DNA from: Sphagnum compactum
Lineage: Eukaryota; Bryophyta; Sphagnopsida; Sphagnales
Assembly (NCBI GenBank): GCA_965153455.1
Contig: OZ234496.1
Coordinates: 16,298,304 to 16,362,303 of the forward strand
Direction of reading: 5' to 3'
Length of the DNA stretch: 64,000 nt
The notes under the pieces were generated by a model. That model worked only from the letters and a program-made list of their open reading frames with translations. It ran no database searches and was not told the origin of the DNA. The position numbers and the translations under genes are program-made. This document shows positions 24,227-36,559 of this stretch, in pieces; within the stretch, counting starts at the first letter, position 1; each line of letters starts with the position of its first letter.

Positions 24227-24536
24227 CTTTGCAACTTCAATAAATAATTATCAAATAATTAATTTAATTTAAATTTCCTGGTTAAACACTTAGGTTTTTA
24301 ATTTTGAAAATTTCAATAATAAAGAATAAACTTATTGTAGGGTACATGCATTCCAAATAACCTAAACTATTTTAGTGGTAAAATGGATCTTTATTTAATA
24401 CTCACTCTTCTAGACAATTACAGTTCAAACTCTTACACCTTAAGCAATGTTTTTGAAATTTTCACAACTTTAAAAAAATAATTTAATTTTTTTGATAGAT
24501 TAGGAAATGTTTTAAATTATCCCAAAACCACCAAGG
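24227..24536. mobile_element. TIR MITE copy 1 (related, inverted, at 29677-29956)
   Basis: About 300 bp align with the reverse complement of 29677-29956, including TTTTTAATTTTGAAAATTTCAATA, AACTATTTTAGTGGT and CCACCAAGGTATTATGG. The right end CCACCAAGG is followed by TA; the left end (TACTTTGCAACTTC) is degraded. No coding capacity. By its ends and possible TA duplications it could be a Tc1/mariner-type MITE, which is inference. Confidence 0.65.
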
Positions 24537-27500
24537 TATTATGGTAGCAACTTTCAAATTGTCAAAAAAATTAATCATGACACTTATTGATTTGTAATTT
24601 ATAATAAAATCACTTTCTTTTAAAATAAATAATGGAAGAATCCAAGGACCTTTCACATGAGTATCTCCTTGTTGAACATCATTGACTTTAATTGTTAGAT
24701 TGATTTTAACATCCAAATTATATTTGTTAATAATTCTACAAAAATTATGCAAGTGTGAAATTCAACCTAGAGGTCACCAAGTCAAAAGTACATGCTTTGA
24801 AAATAAAGGTTAAACGGAACATTCATAGTAATAGAATTAAAGATTTAGTAGATTTGAAAAAAATAGTTCAAATATTCAAACAAGTAGATTAAGATGAACA
24901 ATTAATAAGGTATTTTTTGTTTCATTTTCAATTTTGCACTATTACAAAATGAGGGTTTGTAGCAATTATTGCATTTCAAAAATAATAATTTTAAATTGTA
25001 AAGGATCATTATAATTAATACACATAATCCTACCAAATTGATGGTGCTATACATATGTGGAAATACCATATCCGAATAAATGAAAGGATAAGTAAAAGAA
25101 AATAGCCTCCAACAAATAATTATCTTCCCCACAAAGGTCATCAAAAGATTCAAAAATTGGCACTATATGGCATGTTAAACATGCTTTTGTAAAGGGTTTT
25201 CTTTACAAGCAAAGTGTTGTCAACATGAGTGCGAGGATATTTTATTTTTTAATGTCAAGATTCTTATGAAAAATTGGCTTATCAAGTTTATCAAATAGGA
25301 AATGCAAATTTTGCATGCAAAACTCTTAATCAAGCACGTTGGAGATATCAATGAAAATTTATGTTTCATGATAGATTTGACCCAAATATTTATAATTATT
25401 ACGACGGTGAGCTACAAACCAAATATACACATGGAATTGTAATACACATATTTATAAGAATTATTTTAAAGCAAGTTTAAGAACGATGGTGCCATGTGGA
25501 GTTTCTCGATATCTGGCCCTATTAAAGAATGGTGATGAAAATTTTGTTCATATTGAAATTTTCATGCAACGTACTCACCTTTCGTGAAAGTGAACACTGC
25601 ACATGGAGTTCACTCCTAAAGTTGATGGCATCTCATTCACCTCCTACCCATCGAAGGCCTGCGAATTTGGCAATTTCACTTCTTTTGCCTCCTTAGGAAA
25701 GGGCCGACCAATTACCTAAAAACACAAATAAAGAGGAGTTGGGAAAATCCAAAAATTTAAGCACCATATAAATTACGGAGATGAAAAATCCAAAAAATAA
25801 TTTGAAGGAAAAGAAACAAGAGGGAAAATTTGAACAACTTACTATAGAAAGTGGTCGATGTCAATTAGTTTCTATAAAAAGTGGCATTATAGGCCATGAT
25901 ACATTTCTTAAATAATGTTTGGAATCTGACATCATCTTCTTTGAAACTTTTAATGGTGCCAAAAAGATAGTCCTTCACAAAGGTGAAAACATGAAACTAA
26001 GAGTAACAAAATGATTGTAAGTACAGGAGAAGAATCCTCATGAGATAATTATCCGAAAATGGCATTAAAAGGCAAATTTTGGTAGGTTCTACAAAACGTA
26101 TTGTTTACCAACAATGTATTTTTAAAATGAGTACTAGAATACCTAAGGGAAAAATCAGAAAGGTTCTTATGATAAATTTTTTTGTCAAAAATGGGACAAT
26201 CGACATGTTTATGATTCCTTTCAAAAAGAAACTGCATAATGTGCTTGTTAATTTTGCGCAAATCTAGACCAATAATATTTTGTGGGTTGATCTCAATACC
26301 CATTTCTTTCGTTATTTTTTTCAAGCAAATTTTCATCTTGTTAAGCGAAGCTAGTGTTCATATGTAAATGGTAAACTACTACATAGACCTCTGGAGGAAT
26401 TTTTTGAGACCTCGCCTCAAAATAACCCTCTTGTTTAATAAGGTATGAAAATGATTTATGTTATACAGTAGAAGCAATAGGCGATTAATTGAAAAATATT
26501 CCTTCTCAACAAATATACCTTTCAAATCAAAAATAACATGGAGAAGACTCACTTCAAAATCCCCTACATCTATGGGCAAAGGAGATCTAAAACCTCTGAT
26601 AACAAACTCTAATCCCTATCTTCCTCACTAGTCTTGGAGAATTAAAAGAAGTTTTTAACCTTTGGCATGTTAAGTCTCACAAAGAATGACTTCAAACAAG
26701 ATGGCACAAATGGTCAAATAGGTGAAAAAGACAAAAGTGCGCATTCAGGTAAGGACGCTAAATTTCGATGTGACAAAGGTTGAACTAAAAATGATGTTGT
26801 CTCGAATGCAATTTAATGTCATGGAGTTGTCTAAATAATTGGATGATAGTCCTTCGAGTTCCAAAAGGGTTATAATAAGATCCTAACTTGCCTCAATCAA
26901 CCGAATCATCAAATATGGATTCACCCACCTCATTGAACACATAGCCTCCATCAAAATGAATATTCAACTCCAAAATTGATGACAACAACGAGATTATTAT
27001 AGAAGGAAGCATGACTAATAAAAACAAATATTCTAAAGATGGACCTCAAAAAATTAAACAATGAATCGATGATGGTATTCTACTTCTATATTCAAATCTA
27101 ATGCCATCCTTATGTCCATTAATCCAATGGCCTTTCTCCAACTTCCACCAAGGCCAAAACGAAAAGCTAACTCTCCCCCATCGGTTGAATCTTTAAAAAT
27201 GTTGTTGTAGAACAATTCAAATTCATACCCAGCATGAACAACAAGAGCTAACACATTTTGTGGAACATTGAAATCAAAAATGACTTGAAGAATAATCTTC
27301 ACATTTCCGTTACGTTGTCGTCGCACACCACGCAAAAGAACTTTCACACATTCATCGTTTTAACTCAGATTCACCACTCCTCTTCTTGTAGGATGAACAT
27401 TTGAACTTGGACATAAAAAGAAAAAAATCACTCCAAGATTGGTAAACTCCATAAAGCCACCATGACTATCACCTACATATAAAAAGTAAAAAAGGTCAAA

Positions 27501-27657
27501 ATGTGCTTGAACATTTCCAAAAACAAATATGTATCTCATAATATATAATCTAACAAAATAAACTTCAAAATAAACCTCATGGCCATTAGGTCAATATTCA
27601 TGCTTACAAAGCTTATGGAGCACCACGAAGTCACTAGAAAGTGAAATCAAATTATAA
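24537..27657. other. AT-rich DNA with an unassigned decayed reading frame
   Basis: No gene is called. On the minus strand a frame at about 27450-27054 reads for some 130 codons with a single stop (it includes LRGVRRQRNGNVK and AGYEFELFYNNIF). It looks more protein-like than its surroundings, and broken frames may continue to about 26050. I do not recognise the family; a decayed transposon protein is the simplest guess. Confidence 0.35.
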
Positions 27658-28070
27658 CAAAGAACCAATAATCAATGTGACGTCCAACATTTTAAAACAA
27701 ATTTCTAATAGAAAAATTGCAAACATGTGTGCAAAAAAACTAAAAACAATGAAAACACCAAATATAAAAAGAATTATCGAACTATTGGCCACCAAATGTA
27801 TATGTAATTCTAATAAAAAATAACAAACCACCTAGTGCCCAACAAGTTAAGATATCGCCAAATATTAAAACAATTATCAACCCAGTGGTCACTAGGTGTA
27901 AATGTAATTCTAATAAAAAGAAATGAATCACCTAATGGCCACTAGGTGAAGTTATCACCAAATATAAAAGAATTACCAACCTAATGGCCACCAAGTGAAA
28001 ATGTAGTTCTAATAGAAAGGAATGAACCACCTTATGGTCACAAGATGAAAATATTACAAAATATTAAAAA
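27658..28070. repeat. Tandem repeat, 100-bp unit
   Basis: CCAAATATAAAARAATTAYC followed by YTAGTGGCCACYARGTG and TAATTCTAATARAAAG recurs exactly 100 bp apart at 27758, 27858 and 27958, with a degraded copy near 28056 and a possible one near 27658. It is AT-rich and non-coding. Confidence 0.8.
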
Positions 28071-29676
28071 TATATATTGACTTGATAAGCGTCATGCTGA
28101 AATATGAAAACTCATTTAAAAATAACATGTCATAATTACCTAAACCATAGTTAACAAACAAAAAAATGCATTCCAATAACACATTTAAATATTGACCTCC
28201 AAACTCATTTAAAGATTGTTAGCATCTATTTTTTTTTGTTTCCATAATTTTAACTTAAGTTTTATTGATATGATGAAAAACATTTATAATAAAATTAACC
28301 ATTTCCCAAAAATATGCATGAATTATTAAGACCATATCTAATGTTGTACTTATTATTAGAATGAAATAAATAATGTTAAACATTTAATTTCCATTCTTAA
28401 TTAGTACGTTATAATTTTGTTTTAGGAATGCATATTTCTATTTTTAAATGTCCAAAATTTCATAAATGTTTTTTTTGTAATAAACCAATCAAGTGACTAA
28501 ATGCACAAAAAAAAATGAAAAATGTGAATTTTGCAATGCAATCCATAATTAATTAATAAAACCAATAACAATAGGAATAGTTCCACCCATACCTTTTATT
28601 TAGGCTTATAAAAATGTTTCGCACATTTAACGTAGTTCACTTATTATTTTGGCAACTCAACCCATAAATATAAAATTTAGAATTGTAAGAAGAAAAATTT
28701 TACTTAAATAAAATCACATAAATCAATCATTCTATTTGGTCAATTAATGTTAATATATTAAATTGCATTGTATTTTTTGCAAGATCCAACAAACATTGGA
28801 TCCTTTACAAAGATAATGGCCCCAAAATCAAAATGTTACCCCAAATTCATATAAACTTAGATATATTTCATCCAAAAAAATATTATGCATGGTGTCAATT
28901 AAGCTATTCAAAGATCAATTGTAATATAAATTTTAAAATATGTAACCATTTTCATCACAGGATGTATTTATTAATTTGAAAAAAATTGTTAAATCAACAC
29001 CCATTTTCCCTTGAAGTACCCATTAAGATTTCAATGTTTTCACATCAATTTTTTATTATATTATCATCACGTTCCTTTTATGCATTCTCAACAAGTTCCC
29101 ACGTTCATAATGTGATTACAACTTTTATTCGAAAAGAATGTCCAAAGTTCAATTTCTTTTTGTGATGGTCCAATTAGAGCAACTCATCATGAAAATAAAA
29201 ATGCAAACTTTTTTATGCACCCCACAACTCGTCAATTAAACCATTCATGCAAAGCATGAGCCTATTAATTTGGGTAAACTTGTGAGATTAACACCCAAAT
29301 GTTTTTCCTTGAAGAAAAGAAAAGGGTTTTGTATTTCTTTCATTTTGAAATTCACAATTTGTTCCTATTCCCATGAAGTTTTCAACTCGTACACATCAAG
29401 ATCATCATATGTTCTTACCATGTTCCCAATACATTCCCAACAAGTTCCCCAAGTTTTTTTTTGTGCTATTAGATTGGACCCAAAATTATTGAAACCAACA
29501 AAATCACACATGTGACAAAAAAATGTGAAATTAATGTCAAGGTTTATTGGTTTCTTTTTTACCATTTTGCTTTCAACTAAGATTCTTACTATTAGAAGTC
29601 AATTACATTTTGTGTCAATACATTTTGTAACACAAAATATATGACTCCAAAGCCTCACCTTGTGAATATCATAATA
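28071..29676. other. AT-rich intergenic DNA
   Basis: No gene, no clear repeat and no transposon ends recognised. Confidence 0.5.
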
Positions 29677-29956
29677 CCTTGGTGGCTTCGACATAAATTA
29701 ATTACTTTTTAATTTGTCAAAATTTTGAAAAAGTTGTTTAAAGTGTAAAGGGTTTAATCTTTGGTCATCCTGGAAGGAGGATACTAAATAAAGGTCCACT
29801 TAACCACTAAAATAGTTCAAATTGTTTGAAATAGATGTACCTTACAATAACTATATTCTTTACTATTGAAATTTTCAAAATTAAAAACCCAAGAGACAAA
29901 CCAAGAAACTTAAATTTAATTAATTATTCGAGATTCATGTGCCGAATCCGCCAAGG
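29677..29956. mobile_element. TIR MITE copy 2 with flanking TA
   Basis: The left end CCTTGGTGGCTTCG (29677) and right end CGAATCCGCCAAGG (29956) are inverted repeats with 12 of 14 matching, each flanked outside by TA. The 280-bp interior is AT-rich and aligns with copy 1 at 24227-24536 in the opposite orientation. Confidence 0.7.
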
Positions 29957-32116
29957 TACTATGGTAATCAAACACATAAAAATAACTAAAATCTTATTGA
30001 CATTGAATTGTGTTCCCACCTCAAACCAAATTTGAATGAGGATATATATCTTGTTCATTAGGAGAAGACCAAGGTGCTAAGCGCAAACCCCAAAAAATAA
30101 GAAAAGAAAAAAATGGTGAGCAAGTAAAGACATCCAACACAAAGTTTACAAAAGAAAAAGACCAAAGCCACCATAGACATTGTCATAGTAGAACACAATT
30201 AAAAATGGCTAAGTTTGTAGCATATCCATTTTTCATTTGCGAAGTACTCCAAACAAATTAAAGGACAAAACAAACTACATGCAATTGCGTATTCTTTTCC
30301 CCTTCCCTTCAAGGAAGAGACAACAAACAAACACCTATCTTCATACATAGATGTTGCCTCCCTCTTTTTGGTTGCTGTTATTTAAAGTTGAAACTGATTT
30401 TCTAGTCATACAAGAAACATGTCACAAACAAAATGGTTGTGATATGTTTTAGTCAAGAAAGTAAGATCTTGTTGTTACCAACGGGTAGACCTTCAAAATA
30501 CAAAAAACCACTAGGGCTCTACATTGGCTCCGCAAAACCATTTACACAAATTTCATTGACTCGTATCTTAAATGTCAAAAACCATTCAATTGTAAAATGT
30601 TTTGGGTCATTCCAAATGAATGTGATTATCAAAGGAGTCCTCGAATGAAAAGTTTGGTGTTCACCAAAATTTAATGTATAAATAGCATAATTCCCTATGT
30701 TGTTCAAACTATTGTAGTTGACACCCATATTTACAATAAGTGACTGAAATAATTAAACATTGGGATCTGGCATTTCCACCATTGTTAGAAAACATGCATA
30801 TATCCAGTTCTTGACAAATACCCTGATCTAGTAATAGGCTGCTAAAATGACTGTTTAGTTGAAACAACTCATAACCCTATTGTGGGTTTTGGACCTTGAA
30901 CAGCCAGTGACCCACAAATTATAGTTTCAAATCCAAAGGTATGAGGCTCTTGATACCATAAACACTTTATGCATCAACCATGCAGTGAGGGTTGGGGTTG
31001 GGTACCATATATATCTTAGGCATTCCAGGGTGGGTCCTGTAACTATGAAGGAACATCATAAATCTAACAAATGGTTCTCAAAGAGGACAGGCAACTAGAA
31101 ACCAGTGTTAGGCAGGCATTCATTTGTTCATACCTTGGGGAGTTCATCCTGGGTATTTGAACATCGGAAACATACTGACAGATGCCGTCCCCACCTGTAA
31201 CATATCAAAGACATTGTAGAATCAATGTAGTCAGTGACAAGGTTCATCAATAGCCACAATCAGCATCCAAATATTGCTGGACAGACTTTCTAAAGAGTAA
31301 TACTTGGCCAGTAGAGATTTCAAAATACGCATAAGGAACCACGGAAACCAAAACACCAGGGAAGTCCTAACACAACCCAAATGCCCCAAGTGTTGAAACT
31401 TACCCTTGTATGTTTGACTTGGTTTCATCCTCTCCCCCCTTCCAACCTTAGACCTGGGGGACTCGGTCACATTGAGCTTCATGTGGTTCATGTAAACTCA
31501 GAGACTTGTAAGTGGAGCTGACAAACTCTGGCATCAGAAGAGTTTTCAGTTTCTCTGCCACATATCACTTACTTCCTCACAGAAAGGTTACTTGATACAA
31601 ACAGAAAAATCCAAAATCACCAACATTTGATCATAGCAAGCCCAAAGCCGAGACAAGTGTGAGCATAAGTATGAAACACGTGCAAGCCTCTGCATGCAAT
31701 TTTCCATAATCGTTTCTATCTGATGGCATAAGACAGCAAAAGGTGAAATTTCTGATTCAAAATGCTCAAATTGAAAGATACAGAAGGCTTCTTGCGTGTA
31801 TCAATTACAAAAATAAGTTTACTGAGAGTTTTCCAGAACTAAATGACTAAAGCAGATACAGATTTAATCTGCTTCACTGCTACCAAACCTATTGACAAAT
31901 GATTGAATGCCTGGCAACTAATGGCAGCCCAGTTGGCCCCCACAAACAGCCAGAATCTAGAGTAAATCTCAAATCGTGAACAGCAATATATGTACTTTTG
32001 GACAGCTATTTGTAGACCCTTGGTCTCCAGAGAAATGACAAGAAATCCTACAAGAGCATTTCAATGATGAAATGAATAATAGTGGTGGCTAGCATCAGGC
32101 AAACAGTAGCATGGCT
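29957..32116. other. Intergenic DNA and 3' side of the AAR3-like gene
   Basis: AT-rich until about 30.7 kb, then more balanced. The part next to 32117 probably contains the 3' untranslated region of the minus-strand gene; no poly(A) site can be fixed by eye. No other gene is recognised. Confidence 0.45.
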
Positions 32117-35100
32117 TTATGGATGAAGTAGCAAATCTTGCTGAGCACTTAAGAACAGGGGATAACTCCCACATGCAGCAGGTGACTCAGTTTGGAAAGA
32201 GTTTCCTGGCATAAGACTAACATGGCCCAAGTGGAAATTTTCCCCTCTCCCTAGACTTGGCCATGGTTGCCATCTGGCTGATAACAAGACATCATAACCC
32301 CCTGTGATTGTATGTTCCCGTGGACCCTGGAAGCAGTCATTACTCCAAACATGAGTACATTCATCCTCTTGTTCAATGTGATTCAAAGAATAGGGAGAAG
32401 AGCAACCCTCATCTCGAAACAACTCAATCATTCTTTGTAACTGCAGCAAGCCTGCTTTGCCAATAAGATATCAGACTCTACTCAAGACCATTGAAAATCA
32501 AAAACCTAGACACTGAAACCTGAGCTCCCAGTTAACAAGGATCCAAACTTAACAAATCCATAGTTAGAAAACCCAAAATGGTCTGCACAATGATCTCTGC
32601 TATGAGCTGCTGTAAATAAGGACAAATTCCACAACCCCTGTGCAAATGAACCAACAGATGTACATGCAATAGACTTGGTAGCATAAACAATAATCGGTAA
32701 TGGCCAGTTTCTACATCCACCTGGTCTAGCAATAGGACACGCAAATCACAAGATGATCAAGTTGAGCACAAGAACTAAAGTCATAGATGTTCATTTGCTA
32801 GCTCTGAAAAACAGACTAACCTGAGTGCAAGCAGAGGTCTGCATGACTTCATCAGTGAAATTTGTTTGGTTAGAATGCTGCCATAGGCCAGAAAACTCTT
32901 GCACATCAGCATCAATCTCTTCCATAGGATCAGAAAGTTCGGGCACCATTGCCATTCTACAGACACGTTTGGAACTTAGTGGGCTTGGAATCTCAGCCAG
33001 CCTCTGTGCAATACAGTTGATTGAATCTGCTTCGGCAGCTTCCTCTTTTAGATCCTCCCATCGCCTCTTGCTCCCTGCTGATGCTAAGACACCTGCATAG
33101 AGATTGCAGATGTCGTTTCAACATATGTACATTCCAAACCTACTACCACATATACTTGACTACATGCTCAAAATAAAGGCTCTCAATCTTGTGGATGACA
33201 TCAGCACTCCTGACCTGGTTGAGGCGCAATCCAGCTTGGTAAAATACCCGCAACCAAGGGATCACTGGTGCTGACATCTGCAATTGCATTGAGACCACAA
33301 TCACAAAGATTGTTTTTCCCTGTGCTGCACCGAGAGCAAGCAAATTTCCTGTAACCATCGCCATAGGGCATCAGTTTACCCAGTCTGACCCATTAAAAAC
33401 TGTGAGGACTATATCACATAGGGGTATGAACCAATCTGCAGAAAGCAAAAGGAGTTACTGGCAATAGGCTGACATATACTGCTATTTTAGTATATACCAG
33501 GTTGACATGATTACAGAAACAGAAGCACCACAGCACTTTGTACCTATACATATTGTCGACAAAATCATCCACTAAAACTGGCCAGGCACCTGCAGTCAGG
33601 AACAAACCAAAAAAGATAGAACCTGTCACAAACTGTAGTTGAAGGGAATGTAGCATATTAATGTGGTCTTATTCCCATTCATGCATTGCAAAATCAGGGT
33701 CTAGCCTCACCCCTCTTCAATGTAGATTCTTGTGGGTTATTATTAGGCCTGATCCCCACTACCACCCCAAGAGCATAGAATACCTTCACAGTCATAGTTG
33801 CTAAGGTCTTCATGCACATTGCGACTGAACTCCAGCACTTGGCGCCATGTATCTTCTGAAATTGCATGCTGCTGATGCACCTTCACAGTTACAATATCAG
33901 AAGACCATCAAACATATCAGTAAGACAAGAAATATAAGCTGGACACAATTGAGTAGGCTGTAGTTTATAGAAGCCAGTAGTACAGGAAGCACTATCAAGA
34001 TCAAAGTCATTGACAAACATACAAATACAAGGGGAATAATTTCACCTGAACGAATGCACACCACTGGTCAAGAAGTCGGAAACGTCCAGTCAAGGATAAC
34101 CTCCAAGCATCTATGGCAGTACTCACCGCTGCAATAAAACCAGAACTCAGAAGCAAATCCTAGACATCAAGCTGAGAAAAACATGATCACAGGCTATTGT
34201 CATGCCCACTTGCAACAAGTTTCATGGATCTCAGCGCAACAAGGACAGTTGACTTACAGATGCTTTTCTGCCCTTGCTCACGACACATGAAGAAAACAAA
34301 ACGGTAGAAGAGTGTAAATCTGCGCATATCAAGAAGCTGCAAACACATAGCCATGCCCATCAAAATTTTGCACAGACACTACAGCTAACAAAGCTCCAGA
34401 ATCCTATTCATGGGTCCATCTGACCCTTCAAATGTTTAGGTACAACAACACATCATATCCTTAGACAATGTACTGAAACTGATTGAAAGGACTACAAGTG
34501 CCTTACTGTAGTGATGAAGGACAAAGTTAGGAAAGTAGAAGAATGCCAAAGAACAAGAGGGGAGGTACCTGAGTCTGGATATCAGAACACAAGCGACGAA
34601 GTCCATCAAACACTGCTGGCCTGTTTATGCACATCCATGTCCAAGTTTTGTGGATTAGAATAGACTACACAGACAGATAGAGAGGAGGGAACAGAACAAT
34701 CATCAATGTAAAATCCACTGCTGCAAAAGAATTGATCCAAGCCTTCCACACATCTGACAGAGGGAAATTCCATTACCCTGTTAGACCCTGGGATTCAGCA
34801 AAAGCAGAGAGAGCAGCAAGACGTGCTTTGATCCGGCTGGGTGTATCATCAGCTGTAGAAGTGTCTGCCACCAACCCAAGACCCAACTTCATCATCAAAA
34901 CATGATATAGAATAATCAGACCTCTTCTGGAACTGGACCTCGTTGAGTTTAGGATAAGTTAAAGGTTCCAGCTTTGGCAGCTTATTCCTGGGAATGCATG
35001 TTCTGGCACTTCCAAAGCCCAGATAACAAAATAGTGATTTGATCTCTGTCTGGTTTTCAAGCTGCAAAGAAATAGCTGCCATCCACATTCAGGTTCTCTA

Positions 35101-35408
35101 CTTTCTTAGCTAATCTCTGTTGAAATAGGGGGTTGCAGTTGCGGTACCTACATGCAATAATAAGGCACGGAGGAGTACTTGAACTGCAAAAACCTAGAAT
35201 GGAGACTCAGGAGGAGGAGGAGAAATAATTGCGAATTTTTTCAGAAGACTTTAGATTTTAAAAAGTAGAGAAGACGGCTGTTTCTAAAGAAATTGCAAGG
35301 TTGCAAGAAACCCTAAAACATACCTGCATACTCCACGTACATATCCCACATACGTGTATCGCCGCCCCCCCGCCCCGCTGAGATTCGAGAAATTGGCACC
35401 GACAGCAT
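32117..35408 (-). CDS. AAR3: DCN1-like (cullin neddylation) protein, AAR3 type
   Basis: Ten minus-strand exons: 35408-35324, 34852-34777, 34620-34569, 34336-34258, 34128-34046, 33880-33784, 33589-33544, 33348-33215, 33092-32821, 32440-32117. All junctions are GT..AG and every phase agrees, giving 415 aa. Exon 1 ends in MWDMYVEYA, matching the start of the plant AAR3 domain. The PONY domain (about residues 55-175) contains FVFFMCREQGQKSI, AWRLSLTGRFRLLDQWCAFVQ, ISEDTWRQVL, HEDLSNYD and GAWPVLVDDFVD. DCN1-family proteins bind cullin and the Nedd8-E2 to promote neddylation; Arabidopsis AAR3 mutants alter auxin response. After the domain comes a cysteine cluster (CSRC..CDC) and about 200 residues of extension, longer than Arabidopsis AAR3. 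The ATG lies in GC-rich sequence and is the least certain part; an upstream alternative cannot be excluded. Confidence 0.9.
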
Positions 35409-36147
35409 GGATTGGAAGAGACAAGGACGCCACTGCCCTCTCATTCTCCAACAAGAGTGGAGGAGGAGGAAGAGGAGGAGAAATCAAGGCCTGGAGTTCC
35501 ACGACACTCCGCCTATTTGCTCCCCACAGCATTGACTCCACACCTCACTACTTCCTGCCACAGCAAAAATTCCAGATGTACATGTGCTTCAACCACCTCC
35601 CTCTTTTTACTCTTCCTGCTCGTCCTCCTCCTCCTCCTCCTCCTCCTCCACCTCCTTGTGCTAATTCTAGTTCTTCTTTTTCTCCTCCTCCTCCTCCTTC
35701 AGAACCCGAGAAGAAATAATCATAACTAGCTAATCCGAATTCAAATCCACGGGCACAACAAAACAACGCGAGTTTTATTACTACTGCAGCGTCACCGTCC
35801 ACGCAGCAGCAGCATAATCATCGATGCGCAAGCGAAGAACACACAAGCACGCAGCAGGGATGCAATCTCCAGCAGGTACAAGAGCCTCGGGATGAGGGTT
35901 AGGGTTTGCGCAAAGGGACCGAAAATTAAAAGAGCGTCCCAAAACTCGGTTCCTACATTCGTTCCCTTTGGTTCCCCTATATGGAACAACCAGACTCCCT
36001 ATTTCTTAAAAGGTCCCACAATTCTGGTTCCCATGCTGAGTTCAATGTTCACATGCTGCCATTCATTTTCTCAAAGAAAAGTTTAGGGTAGTCATGAAAG
36101 TGCCCTGAGTTTTTTGTTTCTTGTTTCTTTTTTTTTACGTCACTTAA
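35409..36147 (-). promoter_or_regulatory. 5' region of the AAR3-like gene with telo-box and trinucleotide repeats
   Basis: Upstream of the ATG is a long CTC/GGA-type tract (about 35600-35710) which makes spurious poly-proline and poly-leucine frames. On the gene's strand a telo-box, AAACCCTAA, lies at 35907-35899, and a related motif in the opposite sense (35308-35317) is in intron 1. Telo-boxes are known in promoters and 5' introns of plant housekeeping genes. The transcription start cannot be placed. Confidence 0.45.
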
Positions 36148-36382
36148 TTTTGCCCAAAAAAAACCAATTGTTTAAAAAAGAATATAGTTATCCGTAAAGT
36201 AAGGAAAACACATGTTTGCCCAAAAATCAATTATTTAAAAAGAGTATAGTTATCCGTAAAGTAAGGAAAACACACAATTTTGCCCAAAAACCAATTGTTT
36301 TTAAAAAGAATATAGTTATCCGTAAAGTAAGGAAAACACAATTTTGCCCAAAAACCAATTGTTTAAAAAGAATTTAGTTATT
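36148..36382. repeat. Tandem repeat, unit 64-66 bp, nearly four copies
   Basis: TTTTGCCCAAAAACCAATTG, TTTAAAAAGAATATAGTTATCC and GTAAAGTAAGGAAAACACA recur with TGCCC at 36151, 36217, 36281 and 36345. Copies are almost identical, so the expansion is recent. The last copy is cut short. Confidence 0.9.
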
Positions 36383-36559
36383 CGTCTATTTTTTATCCAC
36401 TGGTTCTAATTTTATTTTTTTTCCAAATTTCACTTGTAATATCCTGTAAGGATATAAAACATTTAAATAATCTAACATCGGATTTCAATATGGCTTGATA
36501 TTTGTCAACATTAATATTTATCGGATATCTTAACATTTCAGATAACAAAAGAAAACAAG

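Noticed and set aside
33143-33364. 73-codon minus-strand frame (MAMVTGNLLALGAAQ) as coding
   Set aside because: The same DNA in another frame is exon 8 of the AAR3-like gene with matching splice phases and the CSRC/CDC cluster.
35284-35541. 85-codon minus-strand frame as the first exon of the AAR3-like gene
   Set aside because: It overlaps the true exon 1 in another frame. Only the frame starting at 35408 gives the family motif and the correct phase for exon 2.
35354-35729. Proline- or leucine-rich plus-strand proteins
   Set aside because: They are produced by a CTC/CCT repeat and overlap exon 1 and the upstream region of the minus-strand AAR3-like gene.
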